NCBI GenBank assembly: GCA_037903355.1
Contig: JBAJFE010000018.1
Span: forward strand, 992,001 to 1,056,000
Origin: Trichuris trichiura
Lineage: Eukaryota > Nematoda > Enoplea > Trichinellida > Trichuridae
Direction of reading: 5' to 3'
Length of the DNA: 64,000 nucleotides
The notes below the pieces were generated by a model. The model saw only the letters and a program-made list of their open reading frames with translations. It ran no database searches and was not told where the DNA came from. Position 1 is the stretch's first letter. Each line of letters starts with the position of its first letter. The position numbers were made by a program, and so were the translations under genes. Shown piece by piece: positions 54,556 to 64,000 of the stretch.

Positions 54556-56517
54556 ATGGAAACAACTCCTAAGCAGCCACCTTTTCTTTACATCATTGCC
54601 TCAGTTGAAGATAGCCTATCTTCAGTTGATCCACAGAAAGCCACGCAGATCAAGCGGGATTTATCTACGTTAATCCTAGATGATCGCTTCAACACTACCC
54701 CAAACTTAAGCCGATATGAGGTCAACTGCTTAAATCAGCTTAAAATGCAGCCTGATAGAATTATAACTAAAGCAGATAAAGGCAATAGAATTGTCCTACT
54801 CGACAGAACCACGTACATCGAAAAAATGATAACTATCTTGAACACCAACAGTTATACACCTTTGCCCAATGACCCTACAGAATTGTCACGGAAGAATCTT
54901 CGTTCCCTTCTCATGACTTACGGCACAGAAACCAAGGAACCAGAAATCATCAGGATAGCGAAGCATCTTTGGTTCACATCAAATTACAGACCCCCTCAGC
55001 TCTACGGCCTGCCTAAAGTGCACAAACCGGAGATCCCACTAAGACCAATAGTTTCCACAATTAACAGCACCACAAGTGAGCTCAGCCGATATTTGCAAAG
55101 GGTGACCAAACCACTAACTGGTAAGGAACCGTCCTTCGTCAAAAATAGCAACAACTTCGTCAACGAAATACGAAAATACCATCTAGAACCGGACGAAATC
55201 TTAGTTAGCTACGATGTAAAAGATTTATTCCCTAGCATTCCGATTTCAAAAACTCTCGATACACTATACAATCTCCTCAATACAGACACAAATCTGTTCA
55301 CCAGAACCAAGTTAAATCCCTTCCACATTGTCAAGTTGGTATCATTCTGTATGGAAGAAAGCAATTACTTCATGCTTGATAATAAGTTCTACAAACAATC
55401 TAACGGTGTCCCTATGGGCAACTCACTATCTCCTATCCTGGCCGAAATATTCATGGAGAGTTTTGAAGGGCAAATGTTGAAAACGGTAGATAGGCAAGTA
55501 GCCCCACGACTATTCAAAAGATACGTAGACGACATCTTCGTAATTATCAAAGATGGAAAGGAAGAACAGTTTCTAGAATTTCTCAACAGCGTATGTCCCA
55601 ATCAAATCGTTTTCACAATGGAGGAAGAATCAAACCGAACCCTCCCCTTCCTTGACACACTGATTATTCGCACTAATCAAGGACTAAAAACCAGAATTTG
55701 CAAAAAACCAACACACACTGACCGATATCTTAATTTCTCATCGCACCATCCACGCTCAGTAATGCGCGGAATCCTCTCGGGAATGATTAACAGAACAATC
55801 AATTTATGTGATCCAGAATTTCTCCGATCGGAATTCAACTACATCTGGAAAACATTCTACAAAAATGACTACCCGAAATCTCCTATTGACCAAGTATTCA
55901 AGCAAAAGCTGCGAAACCAGGAATCACGGCAACCAAGCAATTTGCCTGATGTACGCTTAGTTATTCCCTATGTGGCAGGACTAGGAGAAAAGATTGTCCA
56001 GCTAGGAAAACGGTTAAGGTTCCGAGTCTTTTTCAAAGACTTCCTCAACCTCAGGACAATTCTCCGGAAGGACAAAACGAAAATCCCGGAAAAGAAAAGG
56101 ACAAGTTCAGTCTACGCAATCGAATGTCCTTGTTCAGGAGTGTACATTGGGGAAACGGGCAACACCCTAGAACATAGATTCAATCAACACATAAAGGGGT
56201 TAACCACTTATAAAAACGTTAAAAACATTCTCAACAACGGCAACAACCATACAGGACAACGTGGAAGACCTATATCAGACCCAAAGATCACCTTGGAGAA
56301 GGCAATACTAGCCTCGGCTGTTATGGAACACGCGTCACATTGCAACCAAAGCCTTGGCGCAGAAGTTTTATGCTATGAAAAGAATGTACGCTTACGAAAA
56401 ATTAAGGAAGCTCTGTACATTAGAAATAACACAACCTACAACCGAGTTAAAGGAGCGGAAATAAATGAACTATGGATGAATATTGTCACCCGCTCGAATT
56501 GCTGCTCGCTCAACTAA
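54556..56517 (+). CDS. Penelope-like element: reverse transcriptase plus GIY-YIG endonuclease
   Basis: Retrotransposon polyprotein, 653 codons, uninterrupted. RT motifs in order: TKADKGNRIVLLDR, LYGLPKVHKPEIPLRPIVS, VSYDVKDLFPSIP, the NGVPMGNSLSPILAEIF block, catalytic FKRYVDDIFVI, then LPFLDTLIIRT. The C-terminal endonuclease shows YAIECPCSGVYIGETGNTLE, HRFNQHIKG and SAVMEHASHCNQ, the Penelope arrangement of GIY-YIG. The first codons are joined to the end of the palindrome arm at about 54560. Compared with full Penelope proteins, the N-terminal region before PFLYIIASVEDSL is missing, so the copy is 5'-truncated. All catalytic residues I can check are present. Confidence 0.92.
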   Translation: METTPKQPPFLYIIASVEDSLSSVDPQKATQIKRDLSTLILDDRFNTTPNLSRYEVNCLNQLKMQPDRIITKADKGNRIVLLDRTTYIEKMITILNTNSYTPLPNDPTELSRKNLRSLLMTYGTETKEPEIIRIAKHLWFTSNYRPPQLYGLPKVHKPEIPLRPIVSTINSTTSELSRYLQRVTKPLTGKEPSFVKNSNNFVNEIRKYHLEPDEILVSYDVKDLFPSIPISKTLDTLYNLLNTDTNLFTRTKLNPFHIVKLVSFCMEESNYFMLDNKFYKQSNGVPMGNSLSPILAEIFMESFEGQMLKTVDRQVAPRLFKRYVDDIFVIIKDGKEEQFLEFLNSVCPNQIVFTMEEESNRTLPFLDTLIIRTNQGLKTRICKKPTHTDRYLNFSSHHPRSVMRGILSGMINRTINLCDPEFLRSEFNYIWKTFYKNDYPKSPIDQVFKQKLRNQESRQPSNLPDVRLVIPYVAGLGEKIVQLGKRLRFRVFFKDFLNLRTILRKDKTKIPEKKRTSSVYAIECPCSGVYIGETGNTLEHRFNQHIKGLTTYKNVKNILNNGNNHTGQRGRPISDPKITLEKAILASAVMEHASHCNQSLGAEVLCYEKNVRLRKIKEALYIRNNTTYNRVKGAEINELWMNIVTRSNCCSLN

Positions 56518-56793
56518 ATGGATACGCCTGCTCAAATTGCTGACAGACAAAGAAAAAACTGCAAGGCCCATTTTAAAACACTTGCCTTTAAACAGCTATT
56601 ACACTTTGTACGTCACTCGTGCACTTTATTCATACGTCAATTTAAGATCGCTGATGACGGGTCGCGTTTGGACCCGAAAGCTACGGAGAATTTAGCAATA
56701 AAAGTTTTTCAACGGGACTCAAAATCCGTATAAAAAAGAAGCAACCCAATGAAATTATACGGTCCCGTACGAAGAAACTATATCTTCAAAAAG
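54561..56793 (+). mobile_element. 5'-truncated Penelope-like retroelement
   Basis: It runs from the palindrome junction at about 54560 to about 56793. After the stop codon comes a 276-bp 3' region with the hammerhead-like block (56651-56679) and a tail ending in GGTCCCGTACGAAGAAAC and CTTCAAAAAG. The tail interrupts the C-terminal coding region of an older Penelope copy in the opposite orientation. Confidence 0.85.
56641..56700 (+). ncRNA. Hammerhead-ribozyme-like core in Penelope 3' region
   Basis: CTGATGA at 56651-56657 is followed by CGGGTC, a loop, GACCC and then GAAA at 56676-56679. These are the two conserved core strands and stem II of a hammerhead ribozyme. Hammerhead motifs are established features of Penelope-like elements. 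There is an extra C between CTGATGA and the stem, and I could not draw convincing stems I and III, so catalytic activity is uncertain. Confidence 0.55.
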
Positions 56794-58480
56794 ATTGATA
56801 GTGGAGTTGCTTTTTGATGCAAACCGCTTTTTTATACGCCTTAGGTGAGAAAGGCTCTCGTGGCAGATTATCTTCGGTCGAGGGTCATGTGCGCACTGAG
56901 AGTCGTGCTCCACGACGAGCGAGGCTCTTATCACGTCCTCCATGGCTTTTTGAAAATCTGTTGCCGATGGACGCCCAGGGCCGGTAGCGGGTTCCCCATT
57001 GAGTCTCCGTTCAGCGTTTTTGTACGTCAACACATCCTTCATATGTTGGCCAAATCCGTGAAGTAAAGTGTCAAGCGTCAGATTTCTGTAGCGAATAACC
57101 CAGGGGTTGCCTGCGCCAACGGCGGACTGACCCAAATGAAGTAGGGTCGCGGAAAGTGCTGATACAAACAGCGCAATACGACGCTGCCCTTGCCACGTGA
57201 CATGAAGCTGTTGTTGAAAACAGGCATGATCAGCCAATGGTTGCTCGTCCTAAGCTTACCTCACGAACGTAGCTATAAAAGGAGGACGACAGACCGCGGA
57301 GTTGGAGTTAACGTCGGTAAAACGAAGGATGCTTATCTGAACGGAATAGTCGTGCTTATACCCACTTTATTAGTGCTCCTTAGTAAAGGCTTGGATCAGG
57401 ACCTTTGCGTGCTGGCGCGGCTGTACAATCCTTATAAACCACAATACCTTGAACATTTTCACTTGCTATTGTTCCACCGGAATGTCTCTGTCTCTCCTTC
57501 GCTTTAGATGAGCAGACTGAGATACATTAGAACCTGGATTACAGGAATTTCAACTACTGGAATACGAAGTGGAAAGTAATAGGTGTTCAGTTGGACGAAC
57601 GATGTTCAAGTTGTAACAGTGCTGCTCCTTAAAAGTCTGGTTTAACTTTTCTAAGACATTGCATTCGTGCAGCCATTGTTTTCACAAGCTTGCCAACCGC
57701 TCACCAAAGAAACTTTCTTTACTTCAGCGTTACCGATAATCGCTAGTGGAAGCAGTACTAGATTAACCGAAAGCAATTGCTTTTTGGGCATCGCTAATTT
57801 ATTAGATGATTTTCTCTGTATTTCCTGCGTATATTGGTTCATGTTGCCAGTGTTTTCAAGAACACAATTCTCCCTTCGGTGGGTTGGTCTAGTCTGAAGA
57901 GTTGCTAGTGTTTGAGTAGCAGTTTCTTCATACTTGCTGACAACTGAGTAGGGTTACATCAAGAAAGGGCAGCTGGTTTTGGCTTTCCTTTTCAACGAAA
58001 AACAAGATGCAATGGAAATAAAAGACTGCGGAGGTGTTCAAGAAGTGTTGCCTACCCTCCCGGTCTCTGCGATAGCAAAGACGTAATCGACATACCGTTT
58101 GAAGAACCGTGGAACAAAAGGTGCTTCCGTGTTGGTAAACGCTTTGTCTTCTGCATATTATATGAAAATTTCAACTAATATAGACAAGAGTGGACTTCTC
58201 ATTAAAACCACATTATTCTACAGGAAGGAGGTAGCTTGCAGCCTGATGCAGTTTCAGTCCTTCATGCAAAAGCAAATTAGCTTTAAGATGGGGAATGGGT
58301 TACGCTTCGTCCTTTACTTAAGGGTCTCATCTGCTTCAAGCAGATCTTTCAAGACCTTTGGTGTCTGTGCGAGAGGGATGCTGGTGAAAAATTCCTTTGA
58401 CATCGTGGTTCACTACTATGTCTGTAGGAACTTTACTAAGTCATTTGATCCCAGTGCTAAAACCCCTACTGTTGTATATT
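56794..58480 (-). pseudogene. Decayed Penelope-like element
   Basis: Minus-strand remains in the correct order: HDVKGIFHQ (for YDVKDLFPSIP), SPLLSILVEIFI (for SPILAEIFM), PRFFKRYVDYVFAIAE (catalytic YVDD changed to YVDY) and QLPFLDVT. An endonuclease region follows with HMKDVLTYKNAERRLNGEP, SLVVEHDSQCAHDP and LRRIKKRFASKSN. Multiple stops and frameshifts separate them. The C-terminus is cut by the tail of the younger Penelope copy, so this is the older element and a different subfamily. Confidence 0.78.
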
Positions 58481-58789
58481 AGTATAGACTTAATGTATGA
58501 GACGAGTCTGTATTTTATGCTGTTAAAGCTTGAAGCTCTTTTCTAACAGGATGAAGAAAAAGAGGATCAAGACTTAGCTTTGGGCAAAAAAGCCTCAAAG
58601 AGCATACATTGTGCAGCGAACTGTTTCAATTCATAACGTCATTACCCGCAAACCGTTAATTGATGATAAAAACGACAGACCTGCTAGAACGCACCTTTTC
58701 TAATCTTCAGCATCTAATGCAAATGATTTTAAAAGCATTGCACCTGAATTCTGTTAAGCTTATCTTGCAATATTGTAGCGTGAGTTTGC
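58481..58789. other. Short spacer
   Basis: Nothing recognised; it may hold the N-terminal remains of the decayed Penelope copy. Confidence 0.35.
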
Positions 58790-59093
58790 GAATCCTTTCG
58801 CTTTTGGTGCTTTGACGGGCGGTGATGCTAGCAAAGGACTTGTACGGTTTTGCAAAACAGAATTCAATTTTTGCCCTCCGAATCTAATGAAGTTGCCTTT
58901 AGGACTCCGCAGTCGAGGATGTCGATCTGATTTCTGCAGTATGTTTAAACACGCGAAAAAAAATGCATTCAACCGTTTTTACGGGCCCAGTTTAGCTTGC
59001 TGGCAACGGAGAATGCCCGTTCCGGCGTGCAAGTCTACTCTTGAAACGGTTCCTTGTTGCCCACCCTACCTACGACAGCTTGATCAATGAGGT
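58790..59093 (+). pseudogene. Degenerate RING1-like exon
   Basis: Translation gives FNFCPPNLM, then RSRGCRSDFCSMF in one frame, then after a +1 shift AGNGECPFRRASLLLKRF and LVAHPTYDSLINE, ending at a GTATGT donor. This parallels the RING exon of the gene at 37.4-39.5 kb residue by residue (LTCPICLD, RSKECLHRFCKEC, TGNRECPTCRA, KRSLVPDPTYDSIIN), which also ends at a donor (GTACGT) at nearly the same place. Several zinc ligands are lost (CPxC to CPPN, CPTC to CPFR, the His to Ser), so it cannot form a RING finger. Retained exon structure suggests a genomic duplication, not a retrocopy. Confidence 0.62.
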
Positions 59094-59368
59094 ATGTTAT
59101 TTTTGTTTATTTACTCTATCTTATCCCTAATGACAGCTTCTGATGCTTTATTCAAATAATATGCTAACGTGCGATGCCCTGTAGCGCGCTGCCTACGTTG
59201 AATCGGAGATGAGATTGCGTTCAATGAGGCAAATTTCGCATGCATGTTACAGGCAAAGAACAAAATTCAGAACGCATATAGAGCACGACATCATTCTTCA
59301 CAAGGATGTGAGAACAGTGTGCTGTTTTGACTGTAGAACGTCACTAGCTGTCATGTTATGCTCTAAAC

Positions 59369-62300
59369 CATAGGTTCTCAAACTTTTTGCTCCATAGCCC
59401 CCTCCTGTGAACGTTCCTGACCGCTACTGCCCCCCAATTCTGATTGGTCAATTTTGAGCGTGCTGATTGGCTGGAAGGTTGGACGTGGCATAGTCGGGAA
59501 GTTAGTAGGTTCTCAAACATTTCCCTACGTCGCTCCCGATGGGAAAATTTTTGCAAAACCGCTACTCGTGAGAACATTCTGCACAAAAGACTTCAACTCC
59601 TCATCACCTAAAAGACGTACTATACCACTCCTGCTTTTCCACCAATTACTTTACGATGTGAAAATTTCTGCTTGCCTTTCACATCTCTTGTCACATTTTT
59701 CAGGACATGGAGTCACATATGCAAGAAGCATTCATTAGCCTTTCCTGAAAAAAACAATCAGTGTGCGTCTGTTTGTTTACTTATGTACACCAAAAAGAAT
59801 TGTAGTGACAAGGAACCAGATTGAAGTGAAAGCGCTTAAGTGAGAAAATACAAAAGAAACTATAACGCAAGTTTGCGACTGCACATGAACGGACACTACT
59901 CAATGTGATGGGTGTGCTTAATGCAGTACGAGCAAGTTGTCTACGTTTGGCTGCATCTTTGTCATCATCGGTCTAAGGTCGCCTCGATTCACTATTTCCA
60001 GCCGACTTCTCTCTTGCTACTTAAAAGCTTTGTAACTGCGCTAAATCCGCAATCTGCTAAATAAGACAATGGAAACGCAATAAGGAAGTTTTCTACAGCA
60101 GTCCATAACAGCGGAAAGAGCTTCCTTATTTCGCTCTGTAGCCAAAACTGCTGATATTCACTTTTCAATTTCACTTTCAGCTCTTCATTGCTTTGCAGTT
60201 CAGTCAGTTTTCCCTGCAATTCCATCTCCGCTTCACCGACGTTGGACATAGGGTCTATTGCCCACTGTGGAATTTTCAAGTTAAGAATATCACTGAACCG
60301 TTCCGTGAAGTCAACGTGCAGCATTTCCAAGTGTTGTCAGTACACTTCAACTTCTTGTTCAGCGATGTCCTCTTCCTCCTTCAGTGCAGCTAGAAGGGGA
60401 AACTGACAGAACTCACCGGCCCGTAAGTTTCGTTTGAAAATTGGCAATTTCGCGACGAAAACAGATATAACTCCTTTAGTTTTAATCAAGTTTAAGTCAC
60501 TGCCTTGGAGCTGCAAGTTCATTGCATTGAATTTGTAGTATATGTCTACCAGATACGCGATGTCCTTCTTGTTTTTCTTTAAATTTTCTCGTAGAGAAGG
60601 ATTCACACACCACAAAAGTTCTAGAACTGTGTCAAAGAGGCTGTAAAAGCGAGTTAAACAAGCACCCTTTGACAACCAGCGAACGTCAGTGTGAAATAAC
60701 AGGCGATTGAAGTCTTCATCATTCTGTTCACCAAACTGTCTGAATAATCCCTCATTCAGTGATTTACTTTTGATGGTATCAACCGCTGTAATAGTGATCA
60801 GTTTAATCGTTCGCTCAGGCGTCTTGTGGCTAAATGCTGCCGGTGAATGACGCAATGAACCGCCAAAAGGCTAGGAACGAGCTGCTTCAAATGTGCAAGA
60901 AAGCCGCGGTAGCAGCCCACCATCGACGGTGCTCCATCGCTTGCCACAGCAACTATGTTCGCCATAGGCATGTTTTTATCCTTGAAACATTTTTCTGCAG
61001 CAAGGAAATAGGGCTTTTTCTTTGGTATCTGTCTGCAACGGTGTGGCAAACAGCAGTTCCTGTACCAGGGCTTCATCCATTACGAATCTGACATAACCTA
61101 TTAATAATGCTTCATTGTTAGGTAAGATCGATTAATCAAGCTGCAAAGAAAAATGCGTTGCTCTCAAGATGTCGCATAGAGTACGTTCTACGCCGTTGCT
61201 CATTTCGTCAATCCTTCCTTGCACCGTGTCATTACTCAGAGGTATCCTTCCGATTATTTTAGTTGGTAACATGTGCAGTACAGTCTGGATAACTTTGCTA
61301 ATCACGGGAAGCAACAGTGTTTCCCCAATGTTATGTGGCTTTCCACATTTTGCAATCAGTAATGAAATGGTATAAGACGCACGCAGGCCATCTTTATCTT
61401 TTTCTGGTGCCGGTGGCAACATACGTGGCAATATGTTCCTTGTACAAAATTTCTGGCGAAGCGACTGAAAGTAGCTGATGTTCTTGTCACGCATGTCTGG
61501 ATGTACTCTATTAATGTGGCCGTGTAGCCTGGATGGCTTCACAGATTCGTTCGAAACCACTACCACGAATCAAACACAGAGGTAGCCATTTATTCGCAGG
61601 TAATTGCGTAAAACCATACTTCAAATAGTCTGAGCTGTACTGCCTGCGTTTCTTTCATACTTCCGTCCTTGAAAGAAGGCCACGAAATGATGGTTCTTGT
61701 CGTTGCTGTATTAGAGGGCTGAGAAGATGCGGCAACGATTCCGTTTATTTGCAGTAAACGGCAAGAACAAGAAACAAATATGTATGTATATTCACGAATA
61801 TGTCTTGTACAAAGGTAAAATACCGTAAAATGCTGGCGGAACACGGCACACGGAACAGAAACAAAAATCCTCCGATGACAAAACAGGAACACGGAAAAAT
61901 CCAAGTGGGAAGACTCACAGAAAGACTCTGCGCCCAGAAAGTATTACCTTAAACACAAGGACGAACGAGTAAGGTGACCACCAAGGTGCGAAAGGAATTA
62001 AGTTGACAGGTTGCCGCACCGGATCTTTTTTAACTCGTCTCCGCCAGAATTGGAGGAGGCACTTTCAAAGGAAGTCAAGTGAGGATTAAGAGCGTAATGG
62101 AGCAATGGAACAGTGGACGTGAAGGAATGAAACAGCTGCGCATGGGTTGCTGGCACGCGAAACACAATGGGCATACACATTATGTGTAAGCTTAGGCTAG
62201 GGCAGAATAGGATAAACTGTAAGCAATCCCCACTTGACCTTCTTTGAACTTACCGTCTCCATTTTTGGCGGAGTTGAGCTATGAAAAACGCCATTGTTCA

Positions 62301-62520
62301 ATTGCGTCCTCCATGCCCACTTGACCTCCTTTGAAGTCCCCGCCTCCACTTCTGGCGAGAACGAGTTAAGAAAGGCCCTTCTTACACCGGTTTTTCTGAC
62401 AGCCTTTTTGCGCTAGAAACAGTTCTGCCAGAATTCCTCTTATGCGATTCTCAACGCCCCCGCATGGGTTTCCCATCCCCCCCCCCCAGGGGGCGATATC
62501 GCCCACTTTGAAAACCTAGG
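59369..62520 (-). mobile_element. hAT transposon (ZBED5-like), complete with 8-bp target duplication
   Basis: The 8-mer CTCTAAAC occurs at 59361-59368 and 62521-62528. Between them the ends CATAGGTTCTCAAAC and, inverted, CCTAGGTTTTCAAAG are hAT-type terminal repeats. The length is 3152 bp and the transposase lies on the minus strand. Part of the right end is also present as a solo fragment at 43494-43871. Confidence 0.9.
59992..61660 (-). pseudogene. hAT transposase (ZBED5/SCAND3-like), disrupted
   Basis: The minus-strand blocks run in order. A BED-finger remnant is split by a frameshift (YLKYGFTQLPANKW; SNESVKPSRLHGHINRVHP). DGLRASYTISLLIAKCGKPH and IPLSNDTVQGRIDEMSNGVE follow, then LQLD and an in-frame TAA at about 61134. 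Next come VASDGAPSMVGCYRGFLAHL, LLAVHCVIHRQHLATRRL, NDEDFNRLLFHTDVRWLSKG and a C-terminal dimerisation region to 59992. This order and these motifs are those of ZBED5-type hAT transposases domesticated in vertebrates. At least three frameshifts or stops make it non-autonomous. Confidence 0.88.
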
Positions 62521-63653
62521 CTCTAAACTAAGCCTGGGCCAAAATAGAAGGTCAATGGAGGCGTACGTAGCGAGAAAATAACCCTTTGTCCCACCTTTAT
62601 CGCTGCTATGGGTTTGCGGGGTGGCGGCGTCGGTAACACAAAAGTTATGAAAGTTCCAACTGTGAAAGTACCTATGTCACTTCTCACATATGCTTAATGG
62701 AAATCTTTTTGCCGTTAGCGTACAAATTGTTTGACGCACTGCATATTAAAATAATACAGATATTGCATATTTTGCGTAAAAACGTTAAGCATTCTATGGA
62801 ACTGCCTAAACTTTCTATAAAATGCTTCCACTTCAGACATTGGCTGTACTGCTTATTATGATTATGACTATTATTGTTGTTACCTTTATAGTGTGATTGC
62901 ATGAAGTGCTTTAGTCTTATTTTTTTGGAGAAGAGTAAGAGTTGAAATGACGTTTAGTTTGGTTTGTTTTCTTAAAGCGACAATACGTCGAATTGAAATT
63001 AGCGCACTGTACTTAAAGCAGTGCAATTTTGGCACATTATTAACACGCACAAACTTTTTCCGGACGTCGTCGAATAGCTATTATAGCCTTTGCGCGCTTC
63101 AACTGTTTTGCGTGTTTCACAATTGATTTGCAATTTTGGATTGATTGCATTGAAATTGTTCCCTTGCCGATCTACGTGCGTGCATGTGTTCATTTTATCC
63201 CGCCACCTTCCAACTTAGCAAATGACGGAATTCCAATTCTTAATTTCGTTTCCTCAACCGGTATTCTTCTTCAACTTTTATTCCAGTGTTTGCCGAATGA
63301 AGTATTAACTCTTCAAAAAAAGGTTTGTATTATCTGTTTGTTCGTCAGGCATGCATACTTGTAAAATAGAATTTTTTCAAGGCGTTGACCTTGTTGTCTG
63401 TTCAGTTTTATCGCGGACTGGTAAAATTACCATCAGCTAATGTTCCATAGTTTATGCGAACTAGTTAATCTGAAGAAGTAATAAACCACAAAAAAGGTGT
63501 GAAGTACATTTTTGTGCAGGAATATCTTTAAATTAATATCAACTATAACAGGTTTTTACTGTTCAGAAGAAATATAAAAGCATTGGGTAGCTCGGGCGGG
63601 AAAGGTTATGGTTAAAGTACTAATAATGCTTTAACAGAAGCTTTTATTGAGGA
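62521..63653. other. Right flank, possible RING1-like C-terminal exon
   Basis: A plus-strand frame at 63128-63364 includes CIEIVPLPIYVRACVHF, which resembles the start of a RAWUL domain (IELVFRPHPTL in vertebrate RNF2; ILVRPHFVRAC in the gene at 37.4-39.5 kb). A CAG at about 63402 then opens QFYRGLVKLP, comparable to LQFYYYYHE. Order and orientation fit the degenerate RING exon at 58790-59093. The similarity is weak. Confidence 0.25.
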
Positions 63654-63914
63654 TTAAACATTTAAAACATTTTTGGTGCAACCTTTCGTCGGCATGATTG
63701 ACTTAAAAGTAACAAATTTATGAATCGCCACGTTTCGTATGAACTTGGGAATTATGCAATTAATGAACTCTGAATCGTTGATTCTAAAATATTGACGAAA
63801 CAAATTTTTCAATAGTTTTTCTTTCACATTCGTGAATACCCATCGCTTCTGTACTACACAGCGAAGAGCAGCGTGTAATCGTTCATTAATGTATAGCTCC
63901 CCATGAACGCACAC
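63654..63914 (-). CDS. Possible 3' end of an unrecognised minus-strand gene
   Basis: 86 codons of protein-like composition (LYINERLHAALRCVVQKRW..., then EKLLKNLFRQYFRI...) end in TAA, and AATAAA follows about 10 nt downstream on the minus strand, as at a gene's 3' end. No domain is recognised, and the gene would extend past the right edge of the window. Confidence 0.35.
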   Translation of the reverse strand: MCVHGELYINERLHAALRCVVQKRWVFTNVKEKLLKNLFRQYFRINDSEFINCIIPKFIRNVAIHKFVTFKSIMPTKGCTKNVLNV

Positions 63915-64000
63915 GCTTTGTTTTTAAAAAATTAACTATTCAATTTTTATTTAAATTGCTTTTCTTTCTTTTAAAAAATGAAAGATTTACCTACTATCAC

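Larger units (their letters stand above)
45459..54560. repeat. Large imperfect palindrome (about 9.1 kb)
   Basis: The left arm (45459 to about 48875) is repeated in reverse complement in the right arm (54560 down to about 50130). Both arms run in the same order from outside to inside: a twice-repeated 104-bp segment, a TATA-bearing segment, shared open-frame fragments, a 57-bp minisatellite, then pogo-type transposase sequence. The centre (about 48.9-50.1 kb) holds further pogo pieces. The right arm has an extra block of about 740 bp at 51100-51840. Many substitutions, indels and different minisatellite copy numbers separate the arms, so this is not an assembly mirror artefact of identical reads. 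Confidence 0.85.

Noticed and set aside
58099..58482. 127-codon plus-strand frame
   Set aside because: The minus strand of this stretch carries Penelope RT motifs in correct order, so the plus frame is a shadow.

Overview
This window is animal nuclear DNA. Protein genes are split by many very short GT-AG introns (mostly 46-67 bp). There are tRNA genes with internal A/B boxes and DNA transposons and retroelements typical of metazoans. No bacterial or phage gene is visible. The intron size class, a divergent chymotrypsin-like protease with a GDSGS active site, and abundant Tigger, hAT (ZBED5-like) and Penelope elements fit a clade I nematode such as a whipworm (Trichuris). That assignment is inference, not something the sequence proves.

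Layout. 1-14.9 kb holds no gene I can recognise; its clearest feature is a fold-back insertion with a 14-bp target duplication at 440-701. 14.9-16.7 kb is a nest of palindromic and terminal-inverted-repeat elements that also carries a copied fragment of the neighbouring globin exon. 16.8-18.2 kb is an unusual globin with a predicted myristoylation start and a long disordered N-terminal region. 22.0-23.3 kb is a nine-exon syntaxin-7/12 gene. 24.8-28.2 kb is an eleven-exon TBL1/Ebi gene (LisH, F-box-like, eight WD40 repeats). 29.0-30.3 kb (minus) is a serine protease. 33.0-36.6 kb has a non-autonomous hAT element and a nearly intact Tigger transposon. 37.4-39.6 kb (minus) is a RING1/RNF2 Polycomb gene (RING finger plus RAWUL). 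40-43.3 kb is a cluster of tRNA genes and tRNA relics.

45.46-54.56 kb is a large imperfect palindrome. Each arm carries the same TATA-bearing outer segment, a 57-bp minisatellite and pogo-like transposase sequence. A 5'-truncated but open Penelope-like element abuts its right end (54.56-56.79 kb) and has landed tail-to-tail in an older, decayed Penelope copy (to about 58.5 kb). 58.8-59.1 kb is a degenerate second RING1-like exon, followed by a 3.15-kb hAT transposon with a perfect 8-bp target duplication (59.37-62.52 kb). The last 1.5 kb has possible RING1-like C-terminal pieces and an open frame at the right edge.

The genes do not form a pathway. TBL1 (corepressor) and RING1 (PRC1) both act in chromatin repression, syntaxin in endosomal fusion, the protease is probably secreted, and the globin is probably membrane-attached. 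The most distinctive biology is the transposon landscape: head-to-head fold-back elements built from Penelope 3' tails with hammerhead-ribozyme-like cores, and the multi-layer palindrome.
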